From NCBI RefSeq assembly GCF_030209375.1, contig NZ_JARVSC010000006.1, positions 124,001 to 188,000 on the forward strand: 64,000 nt of DNA, read 5' to 3'. This document shows, piece by piece, positions 44,354 to 51,594 of the stretch. The translations under genes were made by a program, and so were the position numbers. The stretch comes from Plantibacter sp. ME-Dv--P-122b (GTDB taxonomy: Bacteria; Actinomycetota; Actinomycetes; Actinomycetales; Microbacteriaceae). Each line of letters begins with the position of its first letter. Position 1 is the first letter of the stretch. Below the pieces are notes generated by a model that was not told where the DNA came from, ran no database searches, and saw only the letters and a program-made list of their open reading frames with translations.

Positions 44354-45529
44354 TCAGCTCGTGCTGAGGCCGAGACGACGACCGGCGAGGCCACGCGGCC
44401 TCGCAGCGAGCTGAGCGGCCAGCCGGAGGATCTCGGCGGCCGCGGGATCCGTCGGATCCGAGAGTACGATCGGCAGCCCGGCGTCCCCACCTTCCCGAAG
44501 CGGGACGCTGAGCGGAACCGAGGCGAGGAGTGGTACCGGTGCGTCCTGGCCGATCGACAACCGCGCTGCGAGCGCTTTGCCACCCCCTGAGCCGAACAGC
44601 TGCAGGACGCTGCCGTCGGGCTGCGGGAGACCCGCCATGTTCTCGATGACGCCGTGGACGCGCTGCCCGGTCTGACGCGCCACCACCCCGCTGCGCTCGG
44701 CCACTTCGGCGGCGGCCGGCTGCGGCGTCGTGACGACGAGCACCTCGGCGTGGGGGAGCAACTGGCCGATGGAGATGGCGACGTCCCCGGTGCCGGGCGG
44801 GAGGTCGAGGAGTAGCACGTCGAGGTCGCCGAAGAACACGTCGGTCAAGAACTGCTGGATGGTGCGGTGGAGCATCGGTCCACGCCAGGCGACGGCGACG
44901 GCGGTGGTACCGTCCGTCGGTGCGTCGATGAACATGCCGATCGAGACGACCTTCACGCCGTGGGCGACGGGTGGCAGGATCATGTCGCCGACCTGCGTCG
45001 GTTTGACGGCCAGGCCGTCCTCGACCAGGCCGAGGAGCCCCGGGATGGAGAACCCGTGGACGTCCGCGTCCACGAGGCCGACCCGCAGGCCACTGGCGGC
45101 GAGTGCGACGGCCAGGTTCGCGGTCACCGTCGACTTCCCGACCCCGCCCTTGCCGCTCGTGACGGCGTACACGCGGGTGAGGGAGTCCGGGCCGAACGGG
45201 ATGCCGCGGGCGCCGCGGCCGCCTCGCAGGCGCTCGGTGAGTGCCTGACGCTCCGCCGTCGACATCACCTGGACGTCGACTGCGACGCTCGTCACCCCGG
45301 GAGTCGCCGCGGTGGCCTCACGCACGTCGCGCTCGATGCTCGCCGCTGCCGGGCAGCCGACGATCGTGAGCTTGATCGTGACGTCGGCGGCTCCGGTGTC
45401 GTCCACCGCGATCGGACCGACCATGTCGAGCTCGGTGATCGGTCTGCGGATCTCGGGGTCGATGACGCGGGCGAGCGCGGTCCTGATCCGCTCGGCGAGG
45501 CCGGTGTCAGCCGCGCCGGCGTCAGCCAC
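44354..45529 (-). CDS. mrp: Mrp/NBP35-type Fe-S cluster carrier ATPase
   Basis: Predicted 391 residues. N-terminal MIP18/DUF59 domain of about 90 residues (VIDPEIRRPITELDMVG, LTIVGCPAAASIE), then the P-loop domain with VTSGKGGVGKSTVTANLA, VDADVHGFSIPGLLG, LLDLPPGTGDVAISI. The usual CxxC cluster motif after the IENMAGL stretch is absent (it reads PQPDGSVLQLFGSGGG). Its start overlaps the end of the DUF1003 gene by 8 bases; it is the last gene of a three-gene minus-strand unit with the DUF1003 and MgtE_N/CBS genes. Confidence 0.93.
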   Translation of the reverse strand: MADAGAADTGLAERIRTALARVIDPEIRRPITELDMVGPIAVDDTGAADVTIKLTIVGCPAAASIERDVREATAATPGVTSVAVDVQVMSTAERQALTERLRGGRGARGIPFGPDSLTRVYAVTSGKGGVGKSTVTANLAVALAASGLRVGLVDADVHGFSIPGLLGLVEDGLAVKPTQVGDMILPPVAHGVKVVSIGMFIDAPTDGTTAVAVAWRGPMLHRTIQQFLTDVFFGDLDVLLLDLPPGTGDVAISIGQLLPHAEVLVVTTPQPAAAEVAERSGVVARQTGQRVHGVIENMAGLPQPDGSVLQLFGSGGGKALAARLSIGQDAPVPLLASVPLSVPLREGGDAGLPIVLSDPTDPAAAEILRLAAQLAARPRGLAGRRLGLSTS

Positions 45530-46064
45530 GCCGACGCTCGGGCCCGTCGTGTTCGGGCTGGTCGGTGCGATCCCGATCGAGTTCCTCGAGGAGGGAGCGC
45601 AGTTCGGCGCGGATGAAGTCCTTCGACGCCATGTCCTTCAGGGCGAGGCGCAGCGCGACGACCTCACGGGCGAGGTACTCGGTGTCGGCGAGGTTTCGTT
45701 CGGACCGCTGCCGGTCCTGCTCGATCTGCACGCGGTCGCGGTCGTCCTGACGGTTCTGGGCGAGCAGGATGAGCGGAGCGGCGTAGGAGGCCTGGAGCGA
45801 CAGCACGAGGGTCAGGGCGACGAAGCCGATGTCGACGGAGTCGAACCGGAGGGCGAGTGGCCCGTAGGTGTTCCAGGCGATCCACAGGATGACGAAGAGG
45901 GTGAGGCCGAGGAGGAACCACGGAGTGCCCATCGCGCGGGCGATCCACTCGGTGAACCGGCCGAAACGGTCGCGCGAGGCCGGGGCGCGTCGGATGGAAC
46001 GGACGGAACTCCGAAGCCCCTTGGGAGCGTCGAGCCTGACCTCATTGCGGGGAGCTCGTGCCAC
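45522..46064 (-). CDS. DUF1003 membrane protein
   Basis: Predicted 180 residues. Arg-rich N-terminus, two hydrophobic helices (GTPWFLLGLTLFVILWIAW and GFVALTLVLSLQASYAAPLI) joined by NTYGPLALRFDS, then a long charged coiled-coil (NRQDDRDRVQIEQDRQRSER). This matches DUF1003, function unknown. It overlaps the CBS-domain gene by 23 bases and mrp by 8, so all three are probably translated together; the same trio order occurs in mycobacteria. Confidence 0.9.
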   Translation of the reverse strand: MARAPRNEVRLDAPKGLRSSVRSIRRAPASRDRFGRFTEWIARAMGTPWFLLGLTLFVILWIAWNTYGPLALRFDSVDIGFVALTLVLSLQASYAAPLILLAQNRQDDRDRVQIEQDRQRSERNLADTEYLAREVVALRLALKDMASKDFIRAELRSLLEELDRDRTDQPEHDGPERRRG

Positions 46065-47355
46065 GACCTGCCCTCCTTCCGTTCGATCCGAGCCGCTGTT
46101 CCGACGCCGGGAGTTCGTCGTTCTCGTCGATGCTGCGCCAGTCGTCCGGGAGCAGGTAGTCGAGGACGTCGTCGATGGTCACGACCCCGAGGAGCCGGTG
46201 CTGTTCGTCGACGACGGGCACCTGGACGAGGTTGTAACTCGCGAGGATCCGCGAGACCTCGGCGGCGGAGGTCCGTACGCCCACCGGATCGAGGCTCTGA
46301 TCGAGCAGGGTCCCGAGGCGCTCGTGCGGCGGGTAGCGGAGCATGCGCTGGAAGTGCACCATCCCGAGGAAGCGTCCCGTCGGCGACTCGTACGGCGGCA
46401 GGGTGATGCAGACACCCGCGGCCAGGGCCGGCGCCAGCTCGGAGCGTCGGATCGACGCGAGGGCCTCCGCGACCGTGGCGTCGGCGGAGAGGATGATCGG
46501 CTCGGTCGTCATGAGGCCACCCGCGGTCTCCGGGTCGAACCGGAGCAGCATGCGGACGTCCTCCGCCTCCTCCGGCTCCATGAGCTCGAGGAGGTGCTCA
46601 CCGCGGTCCTCGGGGAGCTGGGCGATGAGGTCGGCGGCGTCGTCCGGCTGCATCTGGTCGAGGACGTCGGCCGCGCGGTCGTCGTCGAGCTGGGCGAGGA
46701 TCTGCACCTGGTCCGTCTCGGGCATCTCCTCGAGCACGTCCGCGAGGCGGTCGTCCGACAGCTCCTCCGCGACCTCGATCATCCGGTCGCGGGGGAGGTC
46801 GAGGAGGGTGTTCGCGAGGTCGGCCGGTTTCAGGTCGGCGTAGGTCGCGATGAGCTGCTCGGCGGACTGGGCCTCGCCGAGCTCCTGCTCCTCGCGCAGC
46901 TCGTTCCAGGTGGCGAAGGTCGTCGGGCCCTTCACGAAGGGGGAGGCCGTGGTCTTCGGGCGGCGGACGAACAGCTGCGACACCTGCCACTCGCCGGGGC
47001 CCTGCTCCTCGATGGCGACGTCCTCGATCGTCGCCTCCTCGCCGGTGGCACGGAACACGACGCGTCGGCCGAAGAGCTCGGCGATCACCCGCACCTCGCC
47101 ACCGCGCTGCTCGAACCGGCGGACGTTGATGAGTCCCGTGGTGATGATCTGCCCGGCGCCGATGCTCGTCACGCGGCCGATCGAGACGAACACGCGGCGC
47201 TTGCCGGGGATCTCGACGATGAGGCCGACGACCCGCGGGGGTTTGCCGGTGCGGTAGACGACGAGCACGTCCCTGACCTTGCCGACACGATCGCCCGCGG
47301 GGTCGAAGACGGTGCACCCGGCGAGCCTGGCGACGAACACTCTGGTTGCACTCAC
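46042..47355 (-). CDS. PRC-barrel, MgtE_N and CBS-pair protein without a transport domain
   Basis: Predicted 437 residues. Residues 1-120: PRC-barrel-like beta domain (RVFVARLAGCTVFDPAGDRVG, GRVTSIGAGQIITTG). About 150-290: the superhelical MgtE_N domain (LKPADLANTLLDLPRDRMIE and related repeats ending in DPETAGGLMTTEP). About 290-410: CBS pair (LSADATVAEALASIRR, LVQVPVVDEQHRLLGVVTIDDVLD). The membrane part of MgtE is missing, so it is a cytosolic sensor-like protein; a Mg or nucleotide signal is inference. Leaderless GTG start: TAGGTT ends 7 bases upstream. Confidence 0.9.
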   Translation of the reverse strand: MSATRVFVARLAGCTVFDPAGDRVGKVRDVLVVYRTGKPPRVVGLIVEIPGKRRVFVSIGRVTSIGAGQIITTGLINVRRFEQRGGEVRVIAELFGRRVVFRATGEEATIEDVAIEEQGPGEWQVSQLFVRRPKTTASPFVKGPTTFATWNELREEQELGEAQSAEQLIATYADLKPADLANTLLDLPRDRMIEVAEELSDDRLADVLEEMPETDQVQILAQLDDDRAADVLDQMQPDDAADLIAQLPEDRGEHLLELMEPEEAEDVRMLLRFDPETAGGLMTTEPIILSADATVAEALASIRRSELAPALAAGVCITLPPYESPTGRFLGMVHFQRMLRYPPHERLGTLLDQSLDPVGVRTSAAEVSRILASYNLVQVPVVDEQHRLLGVVTIDDVLDYLLPDDWRSIDENDELPASEQRLGSNGRRAGRGTSSPQ

Positions 47356-47423
47356 GACTACTAACCTACCCGCCGGTGGTCGGCCTGGAGTGCCCGCTCC
47401 AGGCGGGGTGAGAGGATGGAGGT

Positions 47424-47927
47424 ATGAGTGATCCGCGACAGTTCGGCCGGAAGGGCGCCCCGGCGCTCGGCGTCATCCCGCGAGGCGAGACGGTGGCCAG
47501 CTACGAGAGCTACGAGTCCGCGCAGGCCGCGATCTCATCGCTCGCCCACACCGATTTCCCGGTCAAGGAGATCTCGATCGTCGGCAGCGACCTCAAGAGT
47601 GTCGAACGGGTCACCGGGCGTCTCAGCTACGGGCGTGCGGCGGGTGCCGGTGCCGTCAGTGGTGCCTGGCTCGGTCTGTTCCTGGGACTCGTGCTCGTCA
47701 TCTTCAACCCGGAGACGAACCTCATGCTGCTCGGTGCCGCGGTGCTCATGGGTGCGGCGTTCGGCATGCTCTTCGGCATCGTGTCGTACTCGGTGACCCG
47801 CAAGCGGCAGGAGTACACCTCGGCCACGCTCGTCGTGGCGACGCGCTACGACCTCATCGTCGGCGGTGAGCTCGCGAACCGCGCGCGCAACCTCCTGGAG
47901 CGCGGCCCGGAGACCGACGCGGGCTGA
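47424..47927 (+). CDS. General stress protein 17M-like membrane protein
   Basis: Predicted 167 residues. The N-terminal 60 residues match the GsiB/YflT-like fold used in 'general stress protein' families (VASYESYESAQAAISSLA, PVKEISIVGSDLKSVERVTG). A Gly/Ala-rich membrane hairpin follows (AGAVSGAWLGLFLGLVLVI, LLGAAVLMGAAFGMLFGIV), then a soluble C-terminus with TLVVATRYDLIVGGELA. Role unknown. Start ATG at 47424; GGAGG sits too close for a normal Shine-Dalgarno site and GAGGAT ends 6 bases upstream, so leaderless translation is possible. Confidence 0.82.
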   Translation: MSDPRQFGRKGAPALGVIPRGETVASYESYESAQAAISSLAHTDFPVKEISIVGSDLKSVERVTGRLSYGRAAGAGAVSGAWLGLFLGLVLVIFNPETNLMLLGAAVLMGAAFGMLFGIVSYSVTRKRQEYTSATLVVATRYDLIVGGELANRARNLLERGPETDAG

Positions 47928-47946
47928 TCCAGCCGCGTCAGGCTCC

Positions 47947-47971
47947 GAGCCGTCGCCCGGCGGACGGGCTC
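47947..47971. terminator. Weak hairpin between converging genes
   Basis: GAGCCGTC and GACGGGCTC pair with one bulge around GCCCGGCG, at the meeting point of the stress-protein and aminopeptidase genes. Confidence 0.45.
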
Positions 47972-49367
47972 AGCGCGCGAGCCAGGCCTCGACCTCGTCC
48001 GCGGTGCGCGGGATGCCGGCCGACAGGTTCTCGGCGCCGTCCGCGGTGACCAGGATGTCGTCCTCGATCCGGACGCCGATGCCGCGGTACTCCTCGGGGA
48101 CCGTGAGGTCGTCGACCTGGAAGTAGAGCCCCGGCTCGATGGTGAACACCATGCCGGGCTCGATCACGGCGTCGGCGTACATCTCGCGGCGGGCCTGGGC
48201 GCAATCGTGCACGTCGGTGCCGAGGTGGTGGCTCGTCCCGTGGACCATGTACCGCCGGTGCTGCTCGTTCTCCTTCAGGAGCGCTTCCTCGGCGGTGACG
48301 GGGAGCAGGCCCCATTCGGCGGTCTTGCGCGCGATGACCGCCATCGCGGCCGCGTGCACCTCGCGGAACCGGATGCCGGGGCGGACGATGGCGAAGGCCT
48401 CGTCCGCCGCCTCACGCACGGCCTCGTAGACCCGGCGCTGGACTTCGGTGAACGTGCCGGACACCGGGATCGTCCGGGTGATGTCGGCGGTGTAGTAGGT
48501 GTCGAGCTCGACGCCGGCGTCGATGAGGATGAGGTCGCCCGGGACGACCCGTCCGTCGTTGCGCGTCCAGTGGAGGATGCAGGCGTGCGGCCCGGCGGCG
48601 GCGATGGTCTCGTATCCGACGCCGTTCCCGTCGGCGCGAGCCCGTCCGGCGAAGACACCCTCGACGATGCGCTCGCCGCGCTCGTGCGCGAGGACCTTCG
48701 GGAGTTCGGCGATGACGTCGTCGAAGCCGCGGGCGGTCGCGTCGACGGCGAGACGCATCTGCGCGATCTCGTAGTCGTCCTTCACGAGGCGCATCTCGGA
48801 CACGGCGCGCGTCAGGTCGTCGTCGACGTCGACCGTCAGGTCGGCGGCGTCGGCGGTGAACGCCGAGAGGTCGGCGGTCGCGACCCCGAGGTCGGCTGCC
48901 ACCTGGGCGAGCGACGGACGCGCACCGATCCAGAACTCGCCGATCGCGGCGTTCGTGTAGAACTCGTCGGTGTCGCGGCCCGCTCGCTCGCGGAAGTACA
49001 GGGTCGCGGTGTGGCCGGACTCCTCGGGATCGAGCACGAGGACGCTGTCGGGCTCGGTGTCGGCTGCCCAGCCGGTGTAGTACGAGAACGCGGAGTGCGC
49101 GCGGTACAGGTAGTCGGTGTCGTTCGACCGCTGCTTCATCCCGCCCGCGGGGAGGACGAGACGCTGACCGGGGAACTGGGCCGACAGGCGTTCACGACGA
49201 GCCGCTGCGAGGCCGGCGGTCTCCCGCGGCTCCGGCAGAACCTCGGGGCGGTCTGCCCACCCGGTGCCGATGAAGGCACGGAAGCCCTCGGACCAGGCTG
49301 CCGCCCGGTTGGAGGTCGCCTCGGTCTGGACGGTGTTCGAACTGGATGTGTCTGCGGAAGTCGCCAT
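47970..49367 (-). CDS. pepP: Xaa-Pro aminopeptidase (M24B)
   Basis: Predicted 465 residues. It removes the N-terminal residue before proline in the cytoplasm. N-terminal AMP_N domain (RRERLSAQFPGQRLVLPAGG, FSYYTGWAADTEPDSVLVL), then the pita-bread catalytic domain with metal ligands in LILIDAGVELDTYYTADITR, MVHGTSHHLGTDVHD, FTIEPGLYF and GIGVRIEDDILVT. Full-length compared with the family. GACAAT ends 6 bases before the ATG, fitting a leaderless start. It converges with the stress-protein gene. Confidence 0.93.
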   Translation of the reverse strand: MATSADTSSSNTVQTEATSNRAAAWSEGFRAFIGTGWADRPEVLPEPRETAGLAAARRERLSAQFPGQRLVLPAGGMKQRSNDTDYLYRAHSAFSYYTGWAADTEPDSVLVLDPEESGHTATLYFRERAGRDTDEFYTNAAIGEFWIGARPSLAQVAADLGVATADLSAFTADAADLTVDVDDDLTRAVSEMRLVKDDYEIAQMRLAVDATARGFDDVIAELPKVLAHERGERIVEGVFAGRARADGNGVGYETIAAAGPHACILHWTRNDGRVVPGDLILIDAGVELDTYYTADITRTIPVSGTFTEVQRRVYEAVREAADEAFAIVRPGIRFREVHAAAMAVIARKTAEWGLLPVTAEEALLKENEQHRRYMVHGTSHHLGTDVHDCAQARREMYADAVIEPGMVFTIEPGLYFQVDDLTVPEEYRGIGVRIEDDILVTADGAENLSAGIPRTADEVEAWLAR

Positions 49368-49408
49368 GCCTCCATTGTCGCACTGCGTCCGCGACAGCCG
49401 ACCGTCGC

Positions 49409-50446
49409 TCAGCTCGCCGTCCGGGGGAGCAGGGTCGCGACCACCGGGCGGTGATCACTGCCGGTGTCGTCGACATCGGTCAGGACGTGAGCTGACACGG
49501 TGACCCAGCCCGGTGTCGCCATGACGTGGTCGATCGGCGCGCCGAGGACGGTCGGGAGTTCGGTCGGCCAGGTACCGAGCCCGGCTGCCGCGTCGGCCGC
49601 GGCGGCGTCGTGGCAGGCGCCGAGATCGCCGACGCCGCGCAACCCGGCGAGGTGGTCGAGCGTCGCGTTGAAGTCGCCGGCCATGATCACGTCCCCGTCG
49701 TCGGTGCAGCGGCCGGCGAGATCGGCGAGTTCCGCGCGCCAATCGTCGAGCCGACTCGGCAGCGGGGCCGTGGTGTGGACGGCGACCAGGGTCGGCCCGC
49801 GACCGAGGACCGGATCGGCGATGAGGGTCTCCGAGCGCTCGATGGCGGTCGGGCCGGTCGCCGTCGGTGCACGGACCGCGTACTCGCCGAGTCCGGTGCT
49901 GATGAGCAGGCTGGTGCCGCCGGCGTCGGAACCGGTCGAATGCGCCACCATCGGCCGTCCGGCGGCGGTCATCGCGGCGGCGACGACCGTCGCGGTGTCG
50001 GAGGAGGTCTCCGGCAGGGAGACGACGTCGGCGCCCTCACGCACCGCGATCGCGGCGATCGTCCCGGGATCGACGGCGTCGCCCAGGGTGTTCCAAGCGA
50101 GGACCGTGACCTGATCCGCGAGATCGGTCGCCTCTCCGGCGACCATCTGGTCATCGATCCCGCGGTTGGCGGTGACGACGGCGCCGGTGACCGAGACCGC
50201 TGCGAGGACGACCGCCAGGACGAAGGGGAGCACGCGACGGGATCCCCGGACGAGGATCGCCGTCACGAGGCAGAGGAGGGCACCGCCCGCGGCGACGATC
50301 GCCACGAGGAGGCGGAACGCGCTCAGTTGGACGACGACCTGGGCCTGTTCGAGACCGAACAGTCCGGGGAGGACGGACACGACCAGCAGGGCCGTGGTCG
50401 CGATCGCGAGCACGGCCGCGATGACGCCACCGACGGTCTTCAGCAC
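49409..50446 (-). CDS. Membrane-anchored endonuclease/exonuclease/phosphatase-family protein
   Basis: Predicted 345 residues. Three N-terminal hydrophobic helices (to about residue 90) are followed by an EEP domain facing outward: VTVLAWNTLG, VSLPETSSDTA, VAVHTTAPL, the catalytic AGDFNATLDH, IDHVMATPGW and GSDHRPVVATL. The catalytic residues are conserved, so a phosphoesterase on nucleic acid or lipid is likely; the substrate is unknown. GTG at 50446 with TACGCT ending 7 bases upstream (leaderless). Divergent from the PHP gene. Confidence 0.87.
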   Translation of the reverse strand: MLKTVGGVIAAVLAIATTALLVVSVLPGLFGLEQAQVVVQLSAFRLLVAIVAAGGALLCLVTAILVRGSRRVLPFVLAVVLAAVSVTGAVVTANRGIDDQMVAGEATDLADQVTVLAWNTLGDAVDPGTIAAIAVREGADVVSLPETSSDTATVVAAAMTAAGRPMVAHSTGSDAGGTSLLISTGLGEYAVRAPTATGPTAIERSETLIADPVLGRGPTLVAVHTTAPLPSRLDDWRAELADLAGRCTDDGDVIMAGDFNATLDHLAGLRGVGDLGACHDAAAADAAAGLGTWPTELPTVLGAPIDHVMATPGWVTVSAHVLTDVDDTGSDHRPVVATLLPRTAS

Positions 50447-50510
50447 CCGCGTCAGCGTAGGCGAGCGGTCTGGGAGTCCTCGGGGCAGGACCTGCGACTA
50501 GGGTGGAAGC
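50447..50510. promoter_or_regulatory. Compact divergent promoter, both transcripts leaderless
   Basis: -10 TACGCT (50459-50454, minus) ends 7 bases before the GTG at 50446; -10 TAGGGT (50499-50504, plus) ends 6 bases before the GTG at 50511. The -35 regions overlap near 50476-50482. Confidence 0.6.
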
Positions 50511-51383
50511 GTGGTGAGCGCTCGAGACATGCACGGCCCCGCCGATCTGCACACGCACTCGAGCGTCTCGGACGGCACGGAGACGCCGACGCAGCTGATG
50601 CGCGCGGCCGGTGCCGCCGGGCTCGGCACGATCGCCCTCACCGACCACGACTCCACCGCCGGCTGGGCCGAGGCGGCCGTCGAGTCGCGTCGCCAGGGCA
50701 TCACGCTGCTCCCCGGAATGGAACTGAGCACCCGGTACGAGTGGCGGAGCGTGCATCTGCTCGCCTACCTCATCGATCCGCTGAACGGCGACCTGCTCCA
50801 GGAGACCGCGAAGATCCGGGAGTCCCGGCTCCGGCGGGCCGAAGGCATCGTGGCGCGCATCGGCGGCGACTACCCGCTGTCCTGGGCGGACGTCCTCGCG
50901 CAGACCCGCGAAGGGGCGACCGTCGGACGGCCGCACATCGCCGACGCCCTCGTCGCCCTCGGGATCGTGGCGGACCGTGGCGAAGCGTTCGACGGCATCC
51001 TGCATCCGCGCACCGGGTACTATGCGCCGCACTACGCACCCGACCCGCTCACCGCGGTCAAGCTCGTCCGCGCCGCCGGTGGCGTACCCGTGATCGCCCA
51101 TCCGGTCCCGGCCGGCCGCGACCGGATGCTGCCCGAGCCGTACTTCCGCGAGCTCGCCGATGCGGGCCTGTTCGGGCTCGAGATCGAGCATCGCGAGAAC
51201 ACCGAGGAGGGGAAGGTCGTCGTGCGCCGGATCGCCTCCGAGCTCGGCCTCGTCGCGACCGGTTCGAGCGATTATCACGGGACCGGGAAGCCGAACCGCC
51301 TCGGCGAGAACACCACGGACATCGACGTGGTCCGACGCATCGTGGCCGAGGGCACCGGCTCGGCGCCCCTCCTGCCCGACTGA
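50511..51383 (+). CDS. PHP-domain metal-dependent phosphoesterase
   Basis: Predicted 290 residues, TrpH/YciV-like. Metal ligands are all present: ADLHTHSSVSDGT, ALTDHDSTAGW, PGMELSTRYEW, HLLAYLID, PVIAHPVPAGRD, EIEHRENTEEG and GSSDYHGTGKP. Proteins of this group act as 5'-3' exoribonuclease/3',5'-nucleotide bisphosphate phosphatases in other bacteria; the exact substrate here is not certain. GTG start from a leaderless promoter. Confidence 0.9.
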   Translation: MVSARDMHGPADLHTHSSVSDGTETPTQLMRAAGAAGLGTIALTDHDSTAGWAEAAVESRRQGITLLPGMELSTRYEWRSVHLLAYLIDPLNGDLLQETAKIRESRLRRAEGIVARIGGDYPLSWADVLAQTREGATVGRPHIADALVALGIVADRGEAFDGILHPRTGYYAPHYAPDPLTAVKLVRAAGGVPVIAHPVPAGRDRMLPEPYFRELADAGLFGLEIEHRENTEEGKVVVRRIASELGLVATGSSDYHGTGKPNRLGENTTDIDVVRRIVAEGTGSAPLLPD

Positions 51384-51403
51384 TCTGCGGCGCGTCCGGA
51401 GTG

Positions 51404-51426
51404 CCCTTCGACACGCTCAGGGACCG
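51404..51426 (-). repeat. CTTCGACA...CTCAGGGACC intergenic repeat, copy A
   Basis: CCCTTCGACACGCTCAGGGA followed by CCG. Same family as the copy at 32097-32124, in inverted orientation to copy B 57 bases on. The 211-base gap between the PHP and helicase genes consists mainly of these copies, a GAGCGCAGCGCTC palindrome and a terminator. Confidence 0.6.
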
Positions 51427-51483
51427 GGGTGTGCTTCTCCCGGTGACTCGGTTCGAGCTGGGTGTTCCGATGTGGCCTCTTCC

Positions 51484-51506
51484 GGTCACTGAGCTTGTCG
51501 AAGTGC
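51484..51506 (+). repeat. CTTCGACA-type intergenic repeat, copy B (inverted to copy A)
   Basis: GGTCACTGAGCTTGTCGAAG followed by TGC. It diverges from copy A at several positions (CACTGAG for CCCTGAG, CTTGTCG for CGTGTCG) but keeps the TGAGC...GTCGAAG core. Confidence 0.6.
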
Positions 51507-51550
51507 TCACGGGGTTCTCGCGGCTCCGAGCGCAGCGCTCGCGACATGCC

Positions 51551-51582
51551 GAACGCCCGCATCCCGAAGGATGCGGGCGTTC
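51551..51582. terminator. Terminator of the DEAD-box helicase gene
   Basis: GAACGCCCGCATCC (51551-51564) pairs perfectly over 14 bases with GGATGCGGGCGTTC (51569-51582), loop CGAA, 13 bases past the helicase stop. Confidence 0.85.
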
Positions 51583-51594
51583 TGCGTCGAGGAT

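Noticed and set aside
51404-51582. Remnant of an insertion sequence between the PHP and helicase genes
   Set aside because: No transposase fragment or target duplication is visible; the inverted copies match a short intergenic repeat also present at 32097.
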